Below, in pieces: positions 48,486-59,160 of a stretch of 64,000 bases of DNA (within the stretch, counting starts at the first letter, position 1; each line of letters opens with the position of its first letter). Below the pieces are notes generated by a model, which ran no database searches, was not told where the DNA came from, and saw only the letters and a program-made list of their open reading frames with translations. The stretch is taken from the NCBI GenBank assembly GCA_951802425.1, contig OX637797.1:1178001-1242000 (forward strand), written 5' to 3'. The translations under genes were made by a program, and so were the position numbers. This DNA comes from Clavaria fumosa (taxonomy: Eukaryota; Basidiomycota; Agaricomycetes; Agaricales; Clavariaceae).

Positions 48486-51400
48486 ATGTCCAACAACCCG
48501 GATTCCGGCAAAGCCCCTCGCTCACTCAGCGGGAAGACATCTCGTCCACCATCTCGTACATCTCACAACAGGCCTCCTTCGGTTACCTCGATTCGGACAA
48601 GTTCGCAGCAGAGACCAGTTTCGCGTCATTCCCAATCTGCACCTCGCCAAATGTCCCACTTGTTATCTCTGTGCCAGATTCTGGTTTCTCAAGTTTGTGG
48701 CCTGACAAATCAAAACGATGGGAAGTTCAAAGCAGCAGTCGATTTCGCCTATAAGCGCTTGGATCATCCTTCAAAGCCAGCTCCCAGTTCCAGTATGGAT
48801 GTTATCGACGGGCGCTTTGCAGCGTGCGTTCAGCCTCATGTACATACATCGAAATGTCGTAACCTATATGGCTGAATCCTTGGACAGGCACGTATTGAAG
48901 TCGCGTATTCATTCTCGTGACGCGATCGCTGAAGCCTTAGACATGGCGTACAAGCGTATAAAGGCTCGTGCTCGAGCTGACGACTCTTGCAATATGATTC
49001 GTGTATCTATATCATGCCCTTCTAATCAGGATTCTCTTAATTGATCACCTACAGGTTTCGCACCTTCCTGATCATCTTCAGACTTTGGTTGGTTCCGTCG
49101 TCGAAGCAGTATGAGACCCTGCTCGTTAATTAACTTGTCTAGCTTGCTTTATCCCTTCCTGTCTCTCTTTCTACGATCACCTTTGCAGAAGGCTATCTTC
49201 AAACTCTGCGAAATCGTCCCACCCCCAATCCTGACGTGACTTGGAAAGACATACTCGCTGAGGAACCATTCTCAGGGCAACATTGGGAAGGGGTGTATGG
49301 CCTTCCTCCGGGAAGCACGGTCGAGGAATGGGAGACCCATAGTGAAGGGAGCTCTCTTTCCCTTTCTCCTGTGGAAGGGTGTAGATCCGGGGATCTCAAG
49401 AGTGCTTCTAACTCGAGTCTCGACGATGCCCGACCACCATGTCCTCCAGCAGTGGCCCAATCAAGAATCACCTCCCCTGAGGCTGAGCCTCATGTCTTCT
49501 ACCATCGGGAATTGCTTGAAGACCTTCAAGCAAGGCAATACTGGAGGCAGGAATGGCGCAGTGACGCCTCCGTACTGCGACCTTTTTATCTCGGTGACGC
49601 GTCCACCCTAGGTTCGGTGACCCCAATCTGGCGTTCCATACTAGTTTTTAACCAAAATCTAGGCCCCTCTTTCTCCATGGCACTCAAGACAACCGCAGCA
49701 GCGCGCATTTGCGCTCCGGAGAATGAGGTCTTTTTCTTTTTCTTACGTTGAAGGAAAATCTGACTTCTCCATATCGCTGCAAGCACTACATTAATGAGAG
49801 CGATGCCGTGCGCGAAATTCTGTTGGCTCTGCAAGGTCGGAAAAACATACTGCTTGATTGGATGTCTACTGTTGAATCCCACTCATTTGTTGTGTGTAAT
49901 CGTTACTACCAGATCCTATCGTGTATTGATGCGATCGGAATAGCCCTCTCCCTCTGCTCCCAGACTGGCTCATGTCACCTTGACCGCCTTTTCGTCGCTA
50001 TTGTCGGCTTTTTCAGACACTGCGACGACTCTAGAGCATTTGCGCCAATTTCATTCTGGCGTATTTGCCAAGGGCTCAAGCCAACCGATTTCTGTTTGCC
50101 GTCTGACACGGACTTTTGAAGCCTTCGTGGATGCAGTTGGCCAAGAAGTCCGAGCTTTCGACAGCTGGTGTGCTGCCAAGGAAATGGACTTGTGTCGAGC
50201 CCAAGCTGGGATTGGCCTCCCTTTCCTTGTTAGTCTCCTTGGCTTCCAGAACGATCTTCAAAATACTTTCTCTGAATCCTTCACTGCCCTGCTGGACATC
50301 CTGCTGCGCGTGCTCAAAAAAACATCCCGACGACAGTCAGATGCCAAAGAAATTTCGCAACTGGCACATACAAAGGTTCAAGTCCAGCCGTCCACCGTAA
50401 CCTGTATCCTGCTTGATATATTGCTAGAAGCGATGCAGTCATACTCGTCCATGGATGACATTTTGACGTCTAACACCTTGATACGCGTTTTTTCCAAGAC
50501 GGCCGAGCCCGTATGGGCTATGAGCGGACTCTGGCTAGTTGTGGGGATGCCGATACGAGTCTCTGGTGAAAGACGAGATACTTCCAGCGACGTGGCTCTA
50601 GATAACGAGTTTTTCATCAAAGTCAACGATATCACCCTGTCAGAAACAGAGTTCTGGGCCGATGGATATACACTACGTGGACAGTCAGAAACGGATGAAG
50701 AGGCAAGCGATGACCGAAACGCTGTACCGAAATTTATGCAAGGTGTCTCTGAAGCTGTGTTAGCATCAGGGAAGGCTGTTGGCTTGCTTCGGGCCCTTGG
50801 AGTCCCCTTGCTGGTCGAGGGAATGAATAATTGGCGGACCTTCGATGCTGTGTTAACATCTAGCACCGCTCCGAGTGGCTTCATCTCGACTGACGTACTC
50901 AATCGTGTGGTATACGATGAGGTCCTGCCCCTCTGCCAGACAGCCGACATGTCGCTTGCTCACATCATTCTCGATGACTGCGGCTTCCGCCAGCATCTAT
51001 CCGCCATCGAGGACGTCTTCCTCATGCGGAAGGGTGATGCAATGAGTCACTACGCTGGACTGCTTTTTGCGAAGGTCAGTAAATTTGTTAGTCCAGATAA
51101 TCGATGTTTCAAAATCTGACCTTAATGTAGATGGACAGTCGACAGCAGTGGAATGATTTCCATTTCCTCAACAGCGCATTCGCTGATGTAGTCAAAGCGC
51201 AAAATGCAAGATGGGTGCAGACTGCACTTGTCCGGATCGCCTATCGCGGGGCGAAGGACAAGGACCGAATCGCAAGTTACACAGTCCGAGCGATCGATGG
51301 GCTCTCCTTGGAATATGCTGTGCCATTCCCGCTGACCTACATTTTTACGCCTCGGGTTCTCCAGTCGTATAGTTCGATCTTCGTGTTCTTGCTACAGATT

Positions 51401-52342
51401 CACAGAGCAAAGAGTCGGTTGGAGCGGTTCCTTTTAAGGGGGGCAATCACTCAGAGACAGCAAAACAAAATAGGATTGAAAATATTTTATTCCATGAGAA
51501 GCAGATTATCATGGTTTGTGAAGTACGTGCACTCTTTGCTTTTATTAGTCCCACTGACAGCACATGCGCAGTACCTTGCTGAATTTTTTAACCACCTACG
51601 TTAGTCCATGGCTCTCGCTTATCACAGATTGTCACTGAGGTCAACAGTTTAGGTCATCCATGCTGAAGTGATCAAATTCCGAAAAGCGCTCGAGAGCGTT
51701 GACTCGCTTGACTCCATCATACGGCTCCATCATGCGCAGTGAGAAACGCAATAACCAATCTTCACACGCTGGCTCTTATCGGATCATTAGCATCAGCAAA
51801 ATTCAGGGGCGGTGCTTGTTGCAAGCCAATGTGAGACCCAGGTAGCATCTGTCTCTTCCCAATTTACTGAGAATAGCATGAAGACTGCCGCCCTCCATCG
51901 AGCTATTGTCTCCGTCCTTGATATGTGCCTGCGCTTTAGCAACACTTTCATTACCCTGGCCGGAGACACGACGCATGACGTCTCTAGCGCCTCTGCACTC
52001 CTCAAGCGAGCCCGCGGCCGCCGACCACGCCGACGCCTGAGAAATGTAATTGGGTTGTCCGACCCATCGCTAAGTGCATACGCCACCTCGTCCGACGAGG
52101 AGACGGCCAGCGATGATGATCAGGAGACGTATTCACGGGGATGTTCCCCTTCTCTCTCCACGCCGACGGCGTGGACGTCTACAGACACAGGGGTTTTTGA
52201 CCAGCTTGAGAAAATGGTCAGCGAGCTCGACGGCCTTGTTCGTTTTATTCGACGCGGAGTCGAGAGCCTAGCAGGAGGTTCACGCGACTCAGCACGGGCA
52301 TTTGAAGTTCTAGCATTTACAATGGAGGATTGGGACATGTGA
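48486..52342 (+). CDS. Gamma-tubulin complex component, Spc97/Spc98 family (GCP5-like)
   Basis: Twelve exons: 48486-48823, 48888-49002, 49055-49091, 49189-49611, 49663-49727, 49784-49891, 49944-51074, 51131-51522, 51572-51599, 51653-51738, 51791-51841, 51877-52342, in frame to 1,079 residues. Such proteins build the gamma-tubulin ring complex that nucleates microtubules at the spindle pole body. N-terminal GRIP-1-type features: DVTWKDILAEEPFSGQHWEG and YINESDAVREILLALQGR. C-terminal GRIP-2-type features: YIFTPRVLQSYSSIFVFLL, MRSRLSWFV, NFLTTY, VIHAEVIKFRKALES, GRCLLQ and LDMCLRFSNTF. The length and the early DILAEEPFEGQHWEG-type motif favour GCP5 over GCP2, GCP3 or GCP4, but this is from memory. 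An acidic loop with DEETASDDDQE interrupts the C-terminal domain. Confidence 0.87.
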
Positions 52343-52757
52343 AGACGATCGTCATAAACCCGTTCTTTCTATGCAGCAGCGACAACTACGCAGATTCGGT
52401 GGTGGCGTCAAAGACGGGGTTCGGAGAGAAGTGAGATCATTGTCGCAATTTGCAAATGGTAAGAACGTTGTAAAGATCCAAAAGCCGCAACGGCCATAGT
52501 TATTCGTCGCAGCGTACCTTTACAGTAATCTGTGACTTCATACAACTAATGTATACAGGAAACACGTCAATCTGGTATCAGATTCGCCCGAAGCTTTCTC
52601 TCTCGCCCAGGCTCCAGTTAAGGCCCTACACTTTATCTGTCGAAGAATGAGTTGCCGCGGTTGGGTTATATTTGACATTCGTTTCCAACGGTATAGCTTC
52701 AGATTCGGCCACCGACTCCAGAGGATTGACAAGGGCCTACACAAAGCGCTCAGAAGA
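52343..52757. other. Short intergenic region between convergent genes
   Basis: About 0.4 kb between the 3' ends of the GCP-like gene and the DUF6534-type gene. Nothing identified; it should hold both 3' UTRs. Confidence 0.4.
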
Positions 52758-54803
52758 TCGTACGCGAAAAAGGAGAAAGGAAATCCACCTTCGTCCGCCT
52801 GGAGGTCATTGGAGGGAGGAAGTTCGCAGGAACCCTCTCGTCTTGCGAATTGTCAGTTGATTGCATGCTTTTGAGCGTTTGACGTCGGAACTAGCAAGCA
52901 GCGGTTAGCTGGTGGGTTGTTCCGATCCACGTCGTGCCTCACCTGTATGGTCTCAAGTTCGGAGCTGTTTCCCATCGAGGCGTCACGCGTCGGGTCGAAG
53001 GTACTCAACACGACGCTGGTATGTTTGCCAAGGGTTCCCGGAAGCACGATAGGTTTCCGCCGCATGTCGTGTTTAATCGATTTACGGGTATTCAGGCTAA
53101 TTTGGCGATCACGTAAGAAAGAACATTCCAACCCCATAACAGGACAGATTTGACCTGACGAGGATAGAATTTGCATACACTATCCGCGCAATTCAAACGT
53201 TAGACAGTAGTGATTATGTGAAGGAGAAAGTACGAACGCTTGGCGACAAGAAAATGAATTCCCATGAATATCCGATTGTGAGGCATAGTCAACCACTGTG
53301 GGTGGCATTAAGTTGCCGCAAGAAATAAAACCTTAGTATAACACTTACGCAGATCATCACGGCTATCGTCGCAGCACTTAAATACCAGAAATGCATCAAT
53401 TAATGTTAAATTACAAAGCGAGACCTCCTACCAAGTCAGGGCAGATGTTTCGAAAGCATATAGCATGAGGGCATCGACAACACCATCGAGCCTGTAAAGG
53501 TGATGAGGGAGGTTGCTTTGATATAAGATAAAGCCGAAGTGACCTGGCATTTCCGGTCCGACCCTTACTCAGGTAGTAGCACAGCAAGGATGTCACAATG
53601 ATGTCAACACCTGCACTCAGAACAAGACCCAGAGTGGGGAGAAACTGGGATATGAACGTCAGCGCAAACTTCCAGAAGAGCCATGGCCAAAAGCCACAGA
53701 CCGGGTAGTGCAACAAGAAGAGGCGGAAGCTGTGACTTGAACCTCTGTGGACGTCAAGCGGTTTCAGAACATATTGAAAGTAGCATTACTTGACTAAAAA
53801 CGCACAATGTTATCGCGGTAGCTGAAGGCCAGTACGATGATCAGTACACGTAATATGCGAAGTTTTATGGACAACTGACCCAAGGCGGAACCTTCACAAT
53901 GAGAAAAATAGTATGAATGAATGAGAATAAGTAGAGAAATTATGGACAACGTACTCAACCTGCACACGAATAATAGTCCCTGGAGGAGAATCTTCGGTGA
54001 TGGGATTACCGGATGGAGTTATTTCAAACGTACGATGGGTATCGTTATCCACACGTTCAGGTTGCTTACTGCGAGACACATGTCAGCTGTTCGTAAATAC
54101 TATGTCTTTGATGGTTGCCGCGCTCACATTTATAGATGCGGTACGTGAAGAAGCTGTAAAAATAGGTGGTCAGAGACACAGCATATGCATGTGAGAATTT
54201 TTGACACACGAATGAGCTAGAAGAGTGATCAAAGCCTGACATTTCCTTAGGCAAGAATGTTTTTCCGGATACAAAGATAGGCGTACCGTACAAACGATAG
54301 TCAACTGAGCGTGGAGATCGTCGATCGTCATCATTGCAGCGAATAGAAATGTGGATGACATACTGATAAAGACCAAGGGGCATAATCGACTTTTTCTGGA
54401 TGGCCGAAATATATAATGAGGTATTCCCACATGGACGCGCAAGTCAAGCCTGAATGGATGAAATCTAGGCCCCTGTATTGAAGCGCAGTTAGGTCACAGG
54501 GCGCGTCCAAGGATTGATGCCCACCAGACGGTATAGACCTAGGAAAAGTTTGTATCAGTAAGCTGACTGGCGCCTTTGAATTTTGAGACGTACCAACGCC
54601 TTGAGAGGTCCCGTATCCTTACGATACAATTTGATGTAGACAATGACTTGTGCGGTCACAATACCCGAAAGGCTGCAAATCGTGAGTTCGCAGAGTCTTA
54701 GATAAACGAGTGAAGGCAGAGGTACGCACAACAACGAGACTAGTGCACCGATCAAGAGGGCACCGTTCGTCGTTGGGATATTCACGACGTGGAGGGGTGC
54801 CAT
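52758..54803 (-). CDS. DUF6534-type seven-pass membrane protein (Agaricomycete family)
   Basis: Well-supported minus-strand exons: 54803-54730, 54672-54594, 54538-54525, 54472-54364, 54304-54287, 54235-54210, 54153-54128 and 54068-54034. Each is joined by GT-AG introns in frame. They read NGALLIGALVS, LSGIVTAQVIVYIKLYRKD, LDFIHSGLTCASMWEYLIIY, ALITLLAHSFFTYRIYKLSN and NVWITIPIV. Further on, FISQFLPTLGLVLSAGVDII, VTSLLCYYLSKGRTG and LDGVVDALMLYAFETSALTW continue the family pattern. The middle part (about 54033-53720) could not be spliced with confidence, and the end is placed near 52758 by a plausible last exon. Family proteins are multi-pass membrane proteins of unknown function, expanded in mushrooms. 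Exons of 14 and 18 nt are unusually small. Confidence 0.75.
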
Positions 54804-55797
54804 CGCGCAATCAAAAAATCAGAGCAGATCGCGCGAATAGTGGGGGACAGGGGGGAGAAGAGAATGCATGACTGGTGAGCCGTTGCACGGTTTATGAGAC
54901 CTGCGAACTTGTGCAGCTTGTCCACGATTGATTTCCCTGAAAAGCGCTGGTCGGCTGAACTAGGAAACTTTAACTGACGAGACGGCTATTTGCCGGGATT
55001 AATCCTTCCGTTGACCCGGATCAAAAATAAGGGCGGTCCTGTTACCCTATGTGTGAATCTGGAGCACATGCTACTCCCCAGGCGTCCAAACAGATGGCCG
55101 AATCAAAGAATACGGGATGTCTGACCCAGCGACGAGGAGAAACCCAACGGAATGAGCTATGAAGCCCATATGAAGCACTGAAGGGTCATCGGCAATCGGC
55201 AAACGCATTCAAGTTCTACACAAAGGTACAATTTGTCTTTATTACCCTTGACGTGCTACACACCACATGCCATACTAACGTACTAAAACTGTAGTAGCCC
55301 GTCAGCTGTGTCTACTCTCGATGGACCTCTGTTCAGAGGAGAATTCAATTCAATTCAATTTCACTTGATAAGGGCCCTAGTCAAAGACGAGGTTTCGTGC
55401 GAAAAAAATCTGATCGTTGCTATTCCTAAACAAAACATCGAGCCACTAGTCCTGGTCATGTGGCGCAGTCACACACCCGCGAGGCTCTCGACTAAAGGTG
55501 TAAGTGTACGGCGACAATCGAACGGCTGATGTTCTCGCAACGCTACACTCATCAGCCAAGGCTAATTGCAGTGTATTATGTATATATGAGGATATCTACG
55601 TACGTTCTCTTCGTTCGTATTCTCTTGTAACAGCTAACCAAGCCCAGCTAAGTCGGCCAAGTCCAGCTAACCAGACGATCCCTACCTAATGCGTAACGAT
55701 TTCGCAACTAGGGCGAGCGATTATATTAAACGCTCCTGCATTGAGCAATTTTATAGCGTCAAATTCGATCCCGATGAAACAGGCGAAGGGTAACAAT
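54804..55797. other. Intergenic region, possibly with solo-LTR debris
   Basis: About 1 kb with no gene; frames are short. Block 55527-55632 starts TGTTCTCGCAAC and ends CTTGTAACA, flanked by GCTGA and GCTAA, which is nearly a 5-bp target duplication. A short direct repeat (AATTC three times) sits at 55341-55360. The absence of any NUP96-like frame here matters for interpreting the neighbouring NUP98 gene. Confidence 0.4.
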
Positions 55798-57417
55798 TCA
55801 AAAATGTTCTACTGTGAACGACCACCTGCCATCCTTTATATCAAACTCTTCAAATGTCGTATCTTTCATGTTCTTCAGCCGTTTCAGGTGCTTGATCGCG
55901 GCGACATGAGTTTCATCTTTGATGGGTTCCCGTGTCGCCTTATCCGACGCCCAACAACGCAGTAAGATGATTCTTGCGCGAACGTTCAGCCCCGTACCAA
56001 TCGCCGGCTTGTCTGCCTCGTCATAATCCGGATACACGCTACACTCTTTGTCATCGAACCGCACGATTTGACCCACCAAAGAGCTGAGTTTTGGCAGACC
56101 GGTCAGGTCTACAGGGTCCAAGAAATGAATCTCGCCATAACCGACGCGACCGACAACGAGATCTTTGCACGCGGAGAGCTCCTCGTGGCTGTATCGCTTG
56201 AGCGTTTCCAAATCAGGCTTCAACCAGTATTCTCCTTCCTCCAGTTCTGATGGATCCACAGGCTTCGGCGGTGTGGGCTCAGGCTCAGGTGAAGGTGCTT
56301 TTTGGGCAGAAAATTTGTTCGGCGGACGAACTGCGGGGGTTGGCGAGTCTTGAGGTCGGAATGGTGAGGACGATGGCGCGATGCCGGTCGCCTCCCTCTC
56401 ACGTTCGGCAATGCCCAGCGCCGGACTGAAGGTGACTCTGCTAAGCCCGCCTCGACGACCAGGCGATCCTCCCACCGTGTTCATCAAGTCCGTAGAGTCA
56501 ATTTTCCTGTCCAATATGAGCTTTTTCACGCTTTGCCTTCCGCCACTTCCTAGCATGGAGCTCATTCCTCGCCCGATCCAAGGATCAGGGGCTGGAGTCG
56601 TCCGATTATCGAGAATTGACTGGTTCATATCCAGCGCCTCAGGCTTGGCCTCCGAGAAGAGGGGTGAAGAAGTTGGTTGAATGGAGGTAAAACCCCGGGG
56701 TTTGACCTGGTAATTGCGGTAACTCAGGCCTAAGCCTGGGATGGGGGGTTGCCGCGTTGGGACATCGATGAGAAATGATGTTTTCTTTTTTTGGCCCAAA
56801 TCAAGGTCGACGGAACGCGGGCCTGGGGGTAACATCGAAAATATAGGAAGGCTCGCGGCGATAGGTTGTGCTATTGAAGCTGTCAGCGTACCCTCGGCGC
56901 CAGGCGCCGTCGCAGTAGCATTCACTGAGCCCATAAAAACGTTAGGAGTTCCAAAGAGAGACCCAGTTCCTATCCCACCCATCGGGGCGGAGGGGGCAGT
57001 GCCGAGTTGAGGAGCCGTTGGCCTATTGTTATTGTTGTTGAATAGTCCTACAAACGTACCCTGCCCTGCAGCTGGTTGCTGCATGGTGGGTTGTCCGACC
57101 GGGTTTCCGAAGAGGCTGGTAGCAGGCGCGGCAGGTTTTCCAAAGCCGAAGAGGCTTCCGGTATTGACCGCAGGCTGATTGAGGTTAAAGGCACTACCTG
57201 CGAAGCCTCCTTGAGGTGCAGGTGGTTGATTTTGTTGCGGTGGTTGCGATGCGCTACCAAACAAGCCGCCGCCACCACCTGTGCCGAAAATACTGCTGGG
57301 TGCTGGCTGTTGATTGCCTTGCGCATTTCCGAAGACTACACAAGCGACGACTCAGTACATTGCGTCTGGCCCCTAGGCATTTGAACTACGCACGTCCCAC
57401 CTGGGTGTTATTTGGTG

Positions 57418-57448
<31 letters not shown>

Positions 57449-59001
57449 GTTGGGAGTCTGGCCAAACAATGTGCCTGATCCGAAGGTACCGCTTGTTGGC
57501 TGCCCTGATTGCGCAGCAGTCCCGAACATTCCAAAGCCCTGTGTTGGTTGAGAAGTAGGTTGCGTATTTCCAAAGATAGATGGTTTTCCTGCTCGTTGAC
57601 ATCAGACGGTGCAAGATATTCTACCGAGTAATATCCGAATGATGTGCTCACCGAACGCTCCGTTGCCAAAGGTACTGGTGCCTTGGGACTGACTTGGCTG
57701 CGTCTGCTGGCCGAAGATGCTGGGGGCGGGTTGCTGGGGCTGGCTGAACGTACCGCCACCACCAAAAGTGCTAGTACCGAAAGCAGACTTCTGCTGGCCA
57801 CCAAATGCACCAGTTCCAAAGATGCCGGTCCCGGCGCTGGGATTCGGCGGTTGTGGTTGAGTCACAAAGGAACCAAAGCCAGAGGCGCCTTGCTGCTGTG
57901 GCTGCTGTCCAAATGCACCACCGCTGCCAAACAAACTTGGACCCTGTTGTGCTTGAGAAGGGGGTGGTTGGCCAAATGTGCCAAATGCGCTTGTTCCTGC
58001 GGCTTGGTTTGTGGCGCCAAAAGATCCCCCGGAACCAAAGACATTGGATGATTGGGCAGCACCCGGTTGCGACGATTGACCAAACAATCCCGATGTTGGT
58101 GCAGTTCCAAAGGACGCGGACTGGCCAAAAGCGCCTGCAGTTCTACGTCCCTGCTGATAATCTTGAAGACGTAATTCCTACACGACATGCATGTCAGCAA
58201 GCCGCAAGTCGACGTTCCAAAGCGTGTTATACTTCAAACGATGTCCCACGGTAATGTGGCATACAAGTGATGCTCTGGTAGTGGAGCATGGCGTTGACAT
58301 TGGCATTGCTCGGATCCTTCTCAGTGAAAGGAGACCAAGGGGGGTTGGCAGTTCCTGTTGTCACAAGAGGCACGTTCTCCATTTGATTTGCTTTGAACAA
58401 ATTGTGATGAATGCGATGAAGGGGCAACAGAGCGAAGTACTAACAGGGTGTGCCGAACGTTGTGGCAGCCTTGGTGGCTCCGAAAAGACTAGGAGTGCCA
58501 CCAAAGCCACCACTGCCTGTTTGTCCAAACAACCCAGTCCCAGGGTTGGAGCCTGCGGGTGCGCTGACACCTGATCCAAATACACCTCCACTTCCGAATG
58601 TTGAAGTACCACCTCCGAACGAACCAAACCCAGTTGCGGGCTTTGGGGCACCAAAAGCTCCGGTCCCGCCGCTAAATGCGCCTACATGGCCGTTGAGACC
58701 CAGGATAACGCGTGTTAGAGTATATTACAAACCAAAACCGGTAGTGGGAGTGGCACCAGTGCTTTGAGGTGCTGATAAGTTTCCGAATATTGGGTTCGTC
58801 TGAGCAGGTTGTTGGGGTTGATTAAACCCAGTAGAACCAAAGGTTCCTTGATTGGTGTAAAGATCCTTTCATGCGCGTCGCAAAAGGGCGCTCACCTCCA
58901 GATCCAAAAGTGCTAGGCTGGCCAAACCCAGAGCTTTGTTGGGGCTGCTGGGGTTGCTGCTGAGGGGCCCATGATGATGTGACAGCATTGTTGCCAAACA
59001 T
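55798..59001 (-). CDS. NUP98: FG nucleoporin, NUP98/NUP116 type, with GLEBS motif and C-terminal autoproteolytic-type domain
   Basis: Nuclear pore FG protein that binds transport receptors and the mRNA-export factor Gle2/Rae1. Starts at an ATG reading MFGNNAVTSSW, the family start. Several exons then carry many FG and GLFG repeats (FGSGGTFG, GLFGQ). A GLEBS-type Gle2-binding segment (about 58395-58145) contains GTANPPWSPFTEKD, HYQSITCMPHYRGTSFE and, after an intron, ELRLQDYQQGRR. A Gln run (57420-57443) follows. The last large exon has SSPLFSEAKPE, VKKLILDRK and then the C-terminal domain: GEYWLKPDLETLKRYSHEEL, LVVGRVGYGEIHFLDPVDLT, CSVYPDYDEADKPAIGTGLN and FTVEHF. The stop codon follows directly after His-Phe. 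There is no NUP96/NUP145C part, and no room for one before the next gene. Size is roughly 900 residues; I did not fix every FG exon. Confidence 0.92.
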
Positions 59002-59160
59002 TGTGAGCTGAGCGGTGCCCACCAACGGCGAGCTCGCGGTTGACTCTGTGGTTGGCTGGCTTGGAAACGGAGTTCTACGGCGAGATTACAAATTCCGCGG
59101 CACTCAGCCTTTAAAATTAAATTAAAATTTCTCGTCATTAGCCCGTTTGTGAAGACTCTC
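59002..59160. promoter_or_regulatory. Short divergent promoter between NUP98 and RPA2
   Basis: 159 bp separate the two start codons. The RPA2 side has an AT-rich stretch (TTTAAAATTAAATTAAAATTT near 59111-59131), written here only by position and composition. Both genes serve growth (pore and rRNA synthesis), so shared control is plausible but not shown. Confidence 0.6.
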
